A stretch of 64,000 nucleotides of DNA from Delphinus delphis (GCF_949987515.2 NC_082696.1:38916431-38980430); one strand, 5' to 3'. Counted from the stretch's first letter, positions 46,645-58,300 are shown. The notes: generated by a model not told the origin, from the sequence alone. Program-made: numbers and translations.

Positions 46645-47635
46645 GCTAAAGATATCTGAAAGTACATTTTTGTGTGTAAGGTTTGGATTGATTGGGTCAA
46701 ATGTTTGTGAGTGGCAAGGTTTTTGATACTCCCAGCTCGATTTTTAATCTTTATCCTGTTTTTCAATCAGAGCTAACAGACTGGAATGTTTCTGAGTGCC
46801 AAGAGCAGAAGAGTACAAGGTTTCTGCAGAACTTTGGAAAGGATGGTTAACTACTAGACAAGAAATTTTTCTCATTCCAAACAATTGGATTGGATTAACT
46901 AGCACTTTGGTGAAGCTATTCTGAGAAACCACTTTTCTTTTTCATTTTCTCCTGCTGCCCCACATCTGAAGAGCACAGAGTGTTTCTAAGGCTATACATA
47001 GCCATGTGGGATAGTATTGTAATTAATACTGAGTTCTGATGACCCTGCTTTTGCTAGTGAAATGATAACATATAGGAGAATAATGAATGTGCATTAAAAG
47101 GAGTGCAGTTACATTTGTTTTTGCCAATTTTCTTGATTTTCTTTAGCAGATGTAGACTTGCTTCTATGGTGCTATAATACTTTAATGGTAAATATAAGCC
47201 TCGTGCTTGAGATCTGGCACAATACGCCTTTGGAGGTGTTGCAGATACTACTCTTGTCTCAATGAAGAAGAACCTAGACCATAATCCTGCCTTCAGCTAT
47301 TGGGGTCACTTTGCTGAGACTAAGCAGGGAAAGAGAGAAATCAGGGAATACAGAAGATTTTGAACATTAAAAAAAATTTTACTTGCACCATGAAAATACG
47401 AGAAGATAGATTTAATTTGTTGAAGAATGACTTTCTCTTGGCAATGGAGGAGATTTATGGCAGCAAACTCTAAGTGTTTTTTATTGCTGATGTTGGCTAG
47501 GGGGTGAGTTGGTGAATGAGGTCACAGCGTGGTCCTACAGTAAGATTAAAAAGAAAATAAACACTAGTATCTGTTGAACCCTTACTAAGGGTCAGGACTC
47601 CCCTAAGTGGTGCTTTAACCTGGTCTCTTTGCTGA
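46645..47635. other. No gene recognised
   Basis: Unassigned. A 62-codon minus-strand frame at 46744-46932 has no motif. Confidence 0.45.
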
Positions 47636-47639
47636 CCTC

Positions 47640-47850
47640 CCTCAGTGAATGTTGTTTATACTTCTGTTTCAGCACTTTTCACATTGAAACTCATATTTTA
47701 GTTATTTCTATGTGTAGTGTTTCCCCCCAGTATTACATCTTTAAGGGTAAGGGCCGGCTGTATTCACCATTCGTCTCTCACAGTGTCAAGGACGATGCTT
47801 TGCATATAGCAAGTACTTAGTACATTCCTGTTAAATTGAATTGAAATAAA
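47640..47850 (+). mobile_element. Possible LINE-2 3' end
   Basis: CATTGAAACTCATATTTTAG, TTAAGGGTAAGGGCCGGCTG and CAAGGACGATGCTTTGCATATAGCAAGTACTTAG resemble the L2 tail pattern (agggcagggac ... gtgcctggcacatagtagg). Weak. Confidence 0.45.
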
Positions 47851-47854
47851 CAAG

Positions 47855-48455
47855 ACATCATAAGCTTGAATGACACATTTCAAATAGATAGAAGCAGAAA
47901 ACCATAAAAAAATGACATAGCAGAATTGCCAAGTGTTGTAGAGCAGCTCAAAATGTGGTATACTCAAACAAATAAACAAACAGTGCCTTAAAGTGTGTTC
48001 CAGGAATGAGGATAGCTTTAAAAGGATGACACTCTTCTAGGTGAGAATATTGTCTCAGCCAAAGCTATTTATGCTATCACCACATTGTATGATGTACATT
48101 GAATTTGTGAACCCAAATCCCTTGATTTCTAAAATGTCATGTTGTTCTAGAAATTGGAGCTGCCTAGATGATTAGTTGAGCAACTAGTATTTTTGATAAG
48201 AAATTTCTATCTCCTATTCCAGGGTATATATACTATAGTAACTTTACCACATGGACTTTATCATGTGGCCTCAAATTTGTGTCCTAGAGTTTGGAACTTT
48301 GTAAAACATAGGAGAACCAAGCATTTAGCTTTTTTGTGTGGAATAATTCAGTTTTTGTTTTTACTTACTGTGTTTTTTTAACACAGAGATTAGATTTATA
48401 AAAATTTAAAGAGAAATTTTGTTCAACTATTTCTTTATGTGGCACCAAGACAACT
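47855..48455. other. No gene recognised
   Basis: AT-rich unassigned sequence, including a short CAAATAAACAAACAG run. Confidence 0.45.
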
Positions 48456-48459
48456 TGGT

Positions 48460-48462
48460 CTT

Positions 48463-48507
<45 letters not shown>

Positions 48508-48620
48508 CCTTCCTTCCTTCCTTCCTTCCTTCCTTCCTTCCTTCCTTCCTTCCTTCCTTCCTTCTTTCCTTCCTTCCTTCCTTCCATCTTCCTTCCTTCC
48601 TACATTCCTTCCTTCCTTTC
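48460..48620. repeat. Polypyrimidine tract: (TC)n, (CTTT)n, (CCTT)n
   Basis: About 160 bases almost purely C and T: a short TCTC part, about nine CTTT units, then some 25 CCTT units with a few interruptions (CATC, TACATT). The other strand is all purine. Such mirror-like polypurine-polypyrimidine tracts can form triplex H-DNA and vary in length. Poly-Phe-Leu-Ser and poly-Lys-Glu-Gly frames over it are artefacts. Confidence 0.97.
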
Positions 48621-48654
48621 AGACAGGGCTCAAGAAAAGTGTTGCTGTGTGGTA

Positions 48655-48830
48655 TACACAGAGAGAGCAAAGACCTGAGAGAAGATGTGAGTTTGAACTT
48701 GAGTTAAATGAATTATGGTAAATCGTATGTCCCTTCAGCTCCAGGATTTTGGTTTTCTCACTTGTGAAACAAGAGGGATTGAGCTAGAGACTCTTCTAGT
48801 TTAATTTTCTTTATTTTTAAGTAGGTGAAC
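48655..48830 (+). mobile_element. Probable MIR fragment
   Basis: GATGTGAGTTTGAACTTGAG, GGTTTTCTCACTTGTGAAAC and AGAGGGATTGAGCTAGAGAC match the MIR core and a frequent MIR 3' variant. Confidence 0.55.
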
Positions 48831-48941
48831 TTATAACACACTTCTGCAAATGATGGATGATGAATTCTGTGAAGATAATGTACATTTAGGCTAAAATATA
48901 AATGTACTGGTCTAAAATGTAAGTGTATTGTTCTTTAGGTT

Positions 48942-49135
48942 GTTTGCGGTACGCGGGTCTCTCACTGCTGTGGCCTCTCCTGTTGCGGAGCACAGGCTCC
49001 GGACGCGCAGGCTCAGCGGCCGTGGCTCACAGGCCCAGCTGCTCTGCGGCATGTGATCTTCCCGGACCGGGGCACGAACCCGTGTCCCCTGCATCAGCAG
49101 GCAGACTCTCAACCACTGCGCCACCAGGGAAGCCC
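48942..49135 (-). mobile_element. CHR-type SINE, antisense
   Basis: On the minus strand it begins GGGCTTCCCTGGTGGCGCAG and ends GGAGAGGCCACAGCAGTGAG then ACCCGCGTACCGCAAAC. TGTTCTTTAGGTT flanks it exactly at 48929-48941 and 49136-49148 (13 bp). The A-tail is almost absent, only CAAAC, so the tail was very short or lost. Confidence 0.96.
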
Positions 49136-49148
49136 TGTTCTTTAGGTT

Positions 49149-49824
49149 TTTAAATTGTAAGCTTTTCCTTAAGTCATTGATTTGCTTTCTTTGCACTCAG
49201 TGTCCTCAACGTACATGGTTTTTGTAACTGTTTCCCTTTCTCAGAAATAAAAAAACAAGATTGTTCTTAATATCTTCAGGGATAATTAAATGTTCTGTGA
49301 AAAGAATTTTGAAGGTGAAAAGCACTATGTAAATGCAAAATTTTATTATTATTCTTTGTCAACAATGCTTTTCCCAAGTGCTTTTCTGGACTCAAAACAT
49401 ATTTATTGCCCTTCTGTTGTCCAGTTCCTGCTCTGAAAAACTATTATTTTTAGCTGGCTAATAGCTTTTTATTCTTTAGCATAAAATTGTTTAGCTCAAT
49501 AAAGTCTCAGCCAAGAAACCTGTGAAACAGCCAAATGTTTCCAAGTGGGGAACTTGTCACTATCTTGGCCATTCTTCACAATTTTTAAGTAATGTTATTT
49601 CATTGTTGATATAATAATGCTACATGAAAAAATGAAGCAAAATAGAAAACAACAAAAAAGCAAAATACCACCCCAAGGTTTTATAAACTCGAAATAACTA
49701 CCATTAGCTTTAGGTAAATATTATTTCAGACAGTTCTCTGTACTTGTGTGCCAATAGAGAGATATACACTCACTAACACACATACGCACAGGTAGCGATA
49801 ATTTTTATAAAATGGGATCATATA
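49149..49824. other. No gene recognised
   Basis: AT-rich unassigned sequence with a MIR-like TGAAAAGCACTATGTAAATGC scrap at about 49316. Confidence 0.4.
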
Positions 49825-49837
49825 ATAATGCTAGTTT

Positions 49838-50210
49838 ATATGTCGATCTCAGTCTCCTAATTCATCCCACCCACCCCCTTTCCCCACAGGTATCCATACG
49901 TTTGTTCTGTACGTCTGTGTCTCTATTTCTGCTTTGTAAATGAGATTGTCTATACCAATTTTTTCAGATTCCACATATATGCATTAATATATGATATTTG
50001 ACATATATACACTATTGATACTATGTATAAAATAAATAGGTAGTGAGAACTCACTGTATAGCCCAGGGAACTCTACTCAATGCTCTGTGGTGACTTAAAT
50101 GAGAAGGAAATCCAAAAAAGAGGGGATATATATATGTATAGCTGATCCACTTTGCCGTACAGTATAAACTAACACAATGTTGTAAAGCAACTTACACTCC
50201 AATAAAAAAA
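49838..50210 (+). mobile_element. Twin-primed LINE-1 with 5' inversion
   Basis: The right part (about 50001-50210) is sense cetacean L1 3' end: ACATATATACACTATTGATAC, CCAGGGAACTCTACTCAATGC, AAGAGGGGATATATATATG, CTCCAATAAAAAA. The left part (49838-50000) is the immediately preceding L1 segment, but reversed. Reading it on the minus strand gives ...GGAGACTGAGATCGACATAT, and the sense part starts GACATATATACAC, so they share about 7 bases at the join. ATAATGCTAGTTT (49825-49837) and ATAATGGTAGTTT (50211-50223) form a 13-bp target duplication with one mismatch. This is the standard product of twin priming during L1 reverse transcription. Confidence 0.93.
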
Positions 50211-50223
50211 ATAATGGTAGTTT

Positions 50224-52284
50224 AGCAGCACTAAAATTAACTAAGGTTTTAACACAAAAATTAAATGAATGAATTAGTTTGAATAAATATTCTTTACTGC
50301 AAGAGTTCAGATAGATCCCACTGAAATTAAGAACAAGAGATTATAAAAGCATCAGTGTGGTGTCAAAATCTCTGTTTAATTATTATAGAGCATTATGTGA
50401 CCTCTTATGTGAAAATAAGAAAGTGAGTTATTCTATTGCCTCCATCCTCCTTATTTGATCATCAGTGTTTTTATTATTTATATTATTCCTTTTGCTTTAA
50501 AGAGTCAAATCTTCTAAAGCATTCTTTTTCTATAACATAAATCTCACTGATGTTTAGTTTTGTTTTTCCTGCATGTGTTCAGTGCCCACCAAATACCATG
50601 ATCATTTCCACTGAGATCTTTCTTTTGATTTATCTCTTGGTTGGTTGGGCTTTTTACTTTTGTGGAAAGGCTCATAGGTATTATATTCCATGACTTAAAT
50701 GTTTCAACTTGCCATTTTGGTTGTTTCATTACTGTAGAAAATATTTATATTTTGTCTTTGAACATATTTTCTGTGCCATTTGTTGCATATGCCATGCCAC
50801 GTATACTGATTTCCTTGGCCTGGATCATCTTTTCCTTCTACGTGTATCACATTCTCTCTACTTGGTTAAACTCTTAATCTATTTCCTTTACATGCACTTG
50901 ATAATCTCATGACTATTTGTATGTCTGTGGCTTGATGTTTATAATTTATTTTTGGTTTGCAAACGGTGTTTGAACTCTCTGTTTCTCTGGCTCTGGAGTT
51001 TCTCTTTTTATTTCATTTGATTGTTTATCTTAGCTTTGAGCTCTTATATTATTGAATTTATGTTCTTATTAAGTTCTTTTATAGCATGATGTATTTGTAG
51101 AGAATTATCTTCTTTTCATTGGGTTTGTTTGATTATATGTTTTTCTAAAATAAATTCTTCATCTGGTTTTGCATGCCATGATCTTCCCTAGTCTCTAATA
51201 ATTTGGGCCTCTATTCTTGAGGATTTTACCACAACTTCTTCCTAGTTTCTTTTGTCTCTGTAGATTATGTGGTATTGGTGAGATTTGTCAGAAGTTGCTT
51301 TTCCTTTTTCCACCAATACAGCTTCTGAGGCCCTGGTTAGGAGCCTTGCTCTTCTAGCCAGAATCCCATTTCTCTCCTTGGCCATCATTTTCAAAGTTCA
51401 TGGAATGAAGTTGGGTTTCTTTCACTGTATGGTTACTACTGGTGAATTTCAAGGCTTTTTTTTTCCCCTGTTGTGCATTTCATCAAGTTTTGCAGATGAT
51501 CAGTCTGCAATCTGACTTCACTCTCCCATCTATATCTCAGAATCTCCATTTTTTACATTTCAATCATCAATTAGATTTCTGAACACGCTAATAAAAACAA
51601 TTACATTTTTGCCGGTTTCTAGAGACAAAAGCCGACTGTAGACCTTTACACAAATCTCCAAAGAACTGGCTAATTTTCCCCTTTACCTGCCCTGATAGAG
51701 CTTTTGTTCTCTGGGGTCTGCTACTTCTTTATTTTTGGATTATAAAGACTAATCTTCTCTTGTAGAAACAATTACATTTCATATCAGATTAATATACACA
51801 TTGACTTTCCATGAACACCTACCTGATTAATTTGGTTAATATTTTAAACAATAGCAATAATCTAGGACTTTCAATATCAATAATCTAGGACTTTATTGGG
51901 CCAAACCCTTAAATATACATGTTGCACAAGAAAATCTTTTCTATGGTTGCTATAGAAGAAACTTTATTGAATTCAGAATTAAAATTGAGATATGATTTGC
52001 TCTTTTATATTATTATTCTTATTATGCTGTTACTACCTATTTTGATATTTCAGAATAGGGATATTATTTTTGTTTTTAACTTTTAAAGTATCAGTTTAAG
52101 ACAATGACAAAATGTTCTTTTTTTAGCTGATATTTGGTTTCTATTGTCTAGCAAGTTTGTAAGAGAATTTTTAGATTAAAACAAGTTCTACTCTGTTTAA
52201 TAGAAGGAGTGGTCCACAGTTATTGTTTAACTGGTCAGTTCTGGTTTGGGCTGCATCTATGCTTTTACTTTTGAGGTTTTGTCA

Positions 52285-52286
<2 letters not shown>
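50224..52286. other. No gene; pyrimidine-rich, possible old retroelement
   Basis: From about 50950 to 51520 the text (TTTTTCTAAAATAAATTCTTC, CTAGTCTCTAATAATTTGGG, TTGTCAGAAGTTGCTTTTCC) has the feel of an old antisense retroelement, but I cannot place it. A 23-bp unit containing CAATAATCTAGGACTTT is tandemly duplicated at about 51855-51894. Frames of 61-78 codons are unsupported. Confidence 0.35.

Positions 52287-52343
<57 letters not shown>
52287..52343. repeat. (TA)n microsatellite
   Basis: About 57 bases of perfect TA dinucleotides, the longest AT tract of the window. Palindromic at every step and likely polymorphic. The poly-Ile-Tyr frame is an artefact. Confidence 0.97.
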
Positions 52344-52346
<3 letters not shown>

Positions 52347-53915
52347 GATTGCAGAGGAAAACAGTTTATAACTCAAACATGTTTTGTATTTTCATTTGTT
52401 TACCTGAAATACTGAGAATTTCCAGAGCTTAGAGATACCCACACGTTGATATATGCCCCCAGAAATACATTCCAAAGGCAACTACAGGTTTGGGTTCATT
52501 TGGCTGTATTTTAGAGAAACTGAGATTTATGACATGGTATAATAAAATCCTTCTACATCTTTGGGAGGAATGTATGTGTGTGTGTAATTTCTCCCTTTGT
52601 GTATGTTACAGATTATGAGGAGACAAATAGCATGAACAATGTTTTTATTTTCATGATTTACATACTCCATTAAGGTGTACATAGCCCTCCTCATTACTTC
52701 TGCTACCATAGAACCTGTGTGGAAGGAACCTGACAAGACTGACAACCATATTCCCACCCAGTTCTACTTGCCTTATGTTACACTCTCGTTAACCATTACC
52801 ATCTCTCTCCCTGCTGTACTCATATCACTTCTCTCTCACAAGTGTTTCTTCCATCTTTCTCTTTGCAATTAGCAATTACTCATACTCTGTTCCCCACATG
52901 TCTAAATAACCCCATTTCTGTACTTGTTTGTCTTATGTTTAAGAACAAATTTCCTCTTTTGATTATTATATGTACCATTTTTTTCCCATCATCAGTATTT
53001 TTACACAGCGGTTGAATTCTTTCAAGTTCAGGTTAAAAATGTCGAAAGTCACTATTTGCCTAGTTAACATATATTCTATATGTTATTCCATAGTCAGTAT
53101 ATATTATTGACTTTTTATTTTCTTTTATGATATCTTTGAAAGGTTGAGCAAATAAAAATATTTCTTCTTTCAGTTCTGTTAGGTCTGGATAAGACATGTT
53201 GAAATACTTATAGTCAAAAACCTTGCAGTGAAGCCACTATTTCTTTTTCTTAATCTTTTCCACTACCTGGTAATGATATTTCAACAGTAAAGTCATTTCT
53301 TGAGTGCTCTCTCTAACCTTTATGCTTTTGAGCAGTCTTATGTAACAAGACAGGAAAGAAAACAGCAGCAGTTACGTTGTGAAAGAAAAGAAATCAGTAT
53401 GCATGAAAGAATTTAAGCAGTGTTTATATTAACTTCTATTCCTATTTTTAAAGTAAGCATGGTGTTAGCACAATTTTAAATCTCCAAATGCAAACAAAGT
53501 CAGTTCTTTTCTTTCTAAGTTTAGTGGAAATCCTTCCTAATACAGGATGGCTACTGTGACAATGTCATAAGCTGGATTATACCTGCAGGTTATTATTTAT
53601 ATTTTACTTTGGTATTTCATAGATATTAGCATGTTGGTACTACTAGTAATAAGAATTGTTACAGAGTTCTGATATCTTTTATTTCAAATTGAAGAAACGT
53701 GGTCACTCCTTGGCAGAAGAGATATAATGCAAAAGTAGTGATTACTCTTCTCATGAAACTCTAAATGAGAATGGCAGTTATTACAATTAAGGATGAATAG
53801 ATGAATCCAGGATGTTAGTTATGTCTTCCACATCCCAGGTTCTATTTTTCCACTTTCTTGGGAGTGGAAATACATGTTATTGTCCAGAGGATCCCATCAC
53901 TAGTGGTAGATGAAG
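52344..53915. other. No gene recognised
   Basis: Unassigned. A short TG run is at about 52570-52584. Confidence 0.45.
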
Positions 53916-53919
53916 GATA

Positions 53920-54685
53920 GACAGCCCTTGGTGCAGTGGTAGTACAGTTGTTAAAACATTCACAGTGGTGAACTAGGATACACTGGAATGTATACTGGAA
54001 AGGGAATTCATTAACTGGCTCACTGTATTAGGAATTTAGAAATATGAGAGGAAGAGTAACTGTAATGACAAACTTGGTTGATGGCTCTAGACAAAGATAA
54101 AGTGGAGAGTGGAGAGCAAGTATTCAACAATTCAAAGCTAAATATGAAAGCTAGGCAACCTCCTTGGGACCATATAAAGAGACTATCATCACCTGCAGTA
54201 AGAGGAAAGAGTAAGCTTATGACCAAGACCAGGAATTAATTGTCAGAGTAGCTGAACACCAATGAAATTAAATTTCCAAGTAAAGCAGACTTGCTATGTG
54301 AACACTGAAGTACTAGTTGGGAAATGATGGGATACTGATAAATGTGGTGGGGAGATCTGAGCTGATGTCCTTGTAAATCTGGAAAGGCATGATTCACCTG
54401 AACCCTCTGGACCCGTGTAAGTGGCCTCCCTATAGGAAGCTGGGACTTCCTTCTTGCTTAGAAAGGAAGCCTAGACCTCGCCCCTGCAAGGCAACAGGTG
54501 TCAGCCTTAGGATCTTCCCTTTCCTTCTCTTGGGAATAGATAGTGCTTGATCAAGGTAGCTAGAAAATAAAGTTGGATAAGGGAGAGTTTACCAATTTGG
54601 GACTACTTTCCCAGGATACAGAATTTAACAGTCTCGCAAATACCCTTCTATGAGGATGGCTTCTAGAAGCATAGAAAAAGCAATG
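53920..54685. other. Possible outer part of the ERV-L relic
   Basis: Purine-rich text similar in style to the ERV-L internal sequence that follows, and in line with it. I see no protein motif here and cannot separate retroviral from unique sequence. Confidence 0.3.
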
Positions 54686-54689
54686 GCCT

Positions 54690-54915
54690 ACACCAGGAGA
54701 GAGAAAACTTTTGCTGCTAGAGAGTGATAGTAGATATTTTAGGCTCTGCAGGCCAGATGGTCTCTGTTGCGACTGTTCAAATCTGTCATTGTCGTGAAAA
54801 AGCAGCCATAAAACTACATAAATGAATGAGTGGCTGTGTGTGTTTTCCAATACAACTTGATTTACAAACACGGTAACAGGATGGTTTAGGTCTATTGTTT
54901 GCTGACCTCTGGCCT
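54690..54915 (-). mobile_element. hAT-like non-autonomous DNA transposon fossil, antisense
   Basis: TATTTTAGGCTCTGCAGGCC, AGATGGTCTCTGTTGCGACTG, AAAAAGCAGCCATAAAACTAC, GAATGAGTGGCTGTGTGTG and TTTACAAACACGGTAACAGG are the hallmarks of a common mammal-wide element with short inverted ends of the CAG-GGTCGGCAAACT type. Here the right end reads TTGTTTGCTGACCTCTGG, the inverted end; the left end is decayed. I do not name the subfamily. The 103-codon minus-strand frame is a by-product. Confidence 0.72.
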
Positions 54916-54929
54916 ACATTAAGTTAGGT

Positions 54930-56190
54930 TCAGATGCCAGAATTTTCATGGCAGACTGAGGAAGATGTATTGTAAAAGATTCAGGCAAGTGTTTGTAATA
55001 GAGTGAATAAACTATGTTAAGCCCAGAAGACCCACCCTAGGAATATGTCCATGGAAAGGTCCAGTGGTGGCCATCAGGAATGTGCTGGTGAGAGGGGCAC
55101 CTGCATCACTTAGTAATTCAGTGGTGGCTTCTTTTAGCAGGCCAGGGCTGAAGATAGGAATGCCATTGCGGAACACATAGCACTGAGGATGAGGGGCATA
55201 CCGACACAATGAAGGCCAGGTGATAACATTTATGAATCGGGAACCAGGTATATGTAATTATCACAATGAGTGGCAAGGTTGGAGAGACAGCCTGGGTGCC
55301 TGAGCATGGAGATGCTTAGTAGAACTGGTGTCTCTGACATTAAAAAAAAGGATAACCAGCAGTTTACTGCTTGATCTGTACAAAGGTTTCAAGGGTGGAT
55401 GATCAGGAATCTAAGAGCAGTTGCTTCAGTTAAAAGTCATTATCCCTGGCCCTCAAGCAATTTCACACCTGGATTCCATTGACTGAAAGAGAGGCCAGAT
55501 TCCATGGAGGAAGGACCCGGTAACACCATGGCAATGTACATGGTAATGTGTACCCAATTCTTTTCCCAAAGGGACCTATGGACATTTAATCAGGCAACTA
55601 TAAAATATGGAAAAGGGAATGCCCAGACATTTTGGGAACTAGATACAGGGTCCGGGTTGCGATCATGATGCCCTGTTACAGTGGGAACATATGAAAGCCA
55701 GGCAGTAAAATGCAGTGGGCTCAGGCCTGGGTCCACAGATCTACTTAGTGGTCATTTCTTCAGTTTCTCATTGTGTAATTGGAATAAACATACTTGATAA
55801 TTGGTACATTCCCCACATTGTCTCCATGAGCCTAACATAATTGTGCCCTGAACAAATAGTAAATTGTTCATAGTATTTCATCTGAGGAGGACTCACGGTG
55901 ATTAGCACCACCCTTAAAGACATAAAACCCCGGGATGGTGGTTCCCATTATACTTTGATTTATCTTACGTCTTATACCTACTAAAACCTGGTGGATCTTT
56001 GAGGATGTTACATTACCACAAACTCAATCAAGTAGTAGCCCCAGTTTTAGCTGCTGTGCCAGGTGTGATATTGTTGCCAGAGTCCATTTATACAACGTTG
56101 GGTACATTGTTTGTGGTGATTAATCTGGGAAATGCATTCCTTCCAGTCTTAACAGAAAAGAGGATCAGAAGGTTTACATCCACATAAAAC
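54930..56190 (+). mobile_element. ERV-L internal relic with reverse-transcriptase motif
   Basis: An old endogenous retrovirus copy. At 56020-56037 the plus-strand frame reads KLNQVV, followed about 28 residues later by VVINLGNAF (normally V-I-D-L-A-N-A-F in this group), the first conserved blocks of an ERV-L reverse transcriptase. The catalytic aspartate of that second block is Asn here. Upstream, 55012-55460 carries ERV-L-like text such as GGCCATCAGGAATGTGCTGG and AGCACTGAGGATGAGGGGC. Stops and frameshifts run throughout, no LTR was recognised next to it, and the polymerase breaks off at about 56187. It is a dead fragment with no coding capacity. Confidence 0.75.
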
Positions 56191-56199
56191 AGATTACAG

Positions 56200-56550
56200 A
56201 ATACTTTTACCTTTTCCCCCAAGAGATGTAAACTCTCCTGCCCTGTGGCAAAATGTAAACTCTCCTACTCTCTGCTAACCACACTCAGCCTGCTCAGTGC
56301 TTCTCCATGTGCATTTCAGCCTCTTTAATCTGTTCTCAACCTCTTAGCACCTTAACTTCTGTTACTTTTTAGCACTGTGACCTTCTGTATGATAGATGCC
56401 TAACTTCTTCAGGCTTCATTTCTTCCTTAATAAATGGGGATAATAATTATGCTTCATAAATAAATGAGATCAGTTTTGTGTTAAAATTTAGGTGAACATG
56501 GATAAGACCTAGTGACTCAGACTTTGTGAAATGTAATCAGCATCTGTTTT
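56200..56550 (+). mobile_element. Unassigned sequence with a MIR-like fragment
   Basis: AGCACTGTGACCTTCTGTATG, CTTCAGGCTTCATTTCTTCC and TAAATGGGGATAATAATTATGC at about 56370-56465 are MIR-like in sense. The 56200-56360 part is unassigned and carries GTAAACTCTCCT twice. Confidence 0.55.
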
Positions 56551-56905
56551 AGTCAGCTTGGGCTGCTATAACAAAATGCCACAAACTGAATACCTTGTCA
56601 ACAACACAAAATTCATTTCTCACAGCTCCGGAGGCTAAAAATCCAAGATCAGGGTGCCGGCATGGCTGGTTTTTGGTGAGAGCCCACTTCAGGGTTGCAC
56701 ACCGCTGACTTCATGTTGTATCCTCACATGGTGGAAAAGAAGAGCAAGCTAGCTCTCTAGACTCTTCTTATAAGGGCGCTAATCTCATTCATGAGGACTC
56801 TACCCTCATGATCTAATTACCTCCCAAAAGCCTACCTCCAGATAGTATCACACTGGGATTAGGGTTTCAACACATGAATTTTGGGGGATCACAGTTAGTT
56901 CCTAG
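56551..56905 (-). mobile_element. MST-type MaLR LTR, antisense
   Basis: TTTTAGTCAGCTTGGGCTGCTATAACAAAATGCC, CTCACAGCTCCGGAGGCTAAAAATCC, CTTCTTATAAGGGCGCTAATC, ATGATCTAATTACCTCCC and CACATGAATTTTGGGGGATCAC read in reverse-complement MST order. About 355 bp. Confidence 0.82.
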
Positions 56906-56909
56906 CAGA

Positions 56910-57530
56910 ATCTAACCAGGAAAAGAGAATGCACTTTAAGTAGCTGCAGCAGAGGAAATTTAATGCAGGGAATTATTTACATAGGTGATGCTGGAGATGA
57001 GAACCAAACAAGGTGCTGAGGATCCAGAAATTGGCAGCAGCAAAAGTGTTCATCACCACTAGGCTTGAAAGACAAAGGAATGAGATAAACTGATGCTGTT
57101 AGAGCTCAGGGGTTAGGTTGACTTAATGGAAACTGGAACCATGGTGGGCTTGTCTGGTGGGAGCTGAAGCCAAAGAGGAAACTCAGCCTTTTTCAAAAGA
57201 GCTGACAAAAGCAAAGGATGGAGAGATGGAGAGAGAAATACTAGGGTTACTCCATTTCCCCTACCTTCCAGTATCTTGCCTCTCAGTGGCCAGAAGTCAG
57301 TTGACATTGAGCCAGGGAAACACCACCTGCAGAGGTCAGCCCCGAGCACAGGAAATATCTGAAGCCAACAGTGTTTTCATCTTTAGGAGGTCATGACATA
57401 AGGCTGCATCCTTGTGGGTAGGAGTGGGTGTGGGGTGTCCCATAGATGTGCTACTATTGCCACTGTCAGCTCTTCTGGAATTAAGTTAATTCTGATTTAG
57501 GAAGGTGAGGAATTGAAAAAGAAAACTAAT
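56910..57530. other. No gene recognised
   Basis: Two 78-79 codon frames overlap on opposite strands at 57113-57396 without any motif. The higher GC content probably explains them. Confidence 0.45.
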
Positions 57531-57534
57531 GGAA

Positions 57535-57875
57535 TACTAATCAATAGGGAGTGAATTTCAAATGCATTATGCTAAGTGAAAGATGCTAGACATAAAGAAT
57601 ATGTATGCTGAGTGATTCCATTTATATAAAATTCTAGAAAAGGCAAAACAATAGTGATGGAAAGCAAATCAGTAGTTTCAAGGGGCCTGGGTGTAGAGGG
57701 AGAGGAGTAACTGCAAAGGGGCACAAGGAAAAGTTTTTAGGATAATGAAAATATTCTTATCATAATTGTGGTGCTGGTTGTATAACTGCATATATTTCTC
57801 AAAATTTATCTAATAGCACATTTAAAATTGGTGAATTTTATTTTGTGTAAATTATAACTCAATGATGCTGACCAA
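57535..57875 (+). mobile_element. Old LINE-1 3' end, sense
   Basis: GCATTATGCTAAGTGAAAGATGC, GATTCCATTTATATAAAATTC, AAAGGCAAAACAATAGTGATGG and GGTGAATTTTATTTTGTGTAAATTATAACTCAATGATGC are L1M 3'UTR hallmarks in sense. Only the last 340 bases are kept. Confidence 0.82.
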
Positions 57876-57879
57876 AACA

Positions 57880-58295
57880 AATGAAATCAAATAGTTATAC
57901 ACATATATTCTTAATACATATATATTTTAAAGGGACATTAATTGATTTCTCAAACATGAAAATGTCTCCAAATTTATTATCATTTACTATTATGTTCTGT
58001 TCTTACAGACTCAGCAGATGGATTGCTATCATGTGGGAGACTAATTTTCTAACCCATCCTTTGATTATGTTAGAGAAATCAAAGGCCATTTTTTCTAAAG
58101 TCACATTTAGAACTTTGGTTCTAAAATATATACTCATCTGAATGGTTGAGAAGATCTTCCACTTTCCAACGAGCATTTTGTCGTGGAAGCCCAGTTAGAG
58201 TCTATGGCTCATATGAGCCACTCATTTAGCATTTGACATCAGGTGCTTTAATTTTCTACACCATCTAAACAAGGCAAGTTAGAGGGAAAATGACT
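57880..58295. other. No gene recognised
   Basis: An 86-codon frame at 57881-58141 has no motif. Otherwise unassigned. Confidence 0.4.
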
Positions 58296-58300
58296 CTGTC

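Noticed and set aside
48365..48721. Frames encoding Ser/Phe/Leu/Pro or Lys/Glu/Gly/Arg repeats
   Set aside because: Direct translation of the polypyrimidine tract; not a protein.
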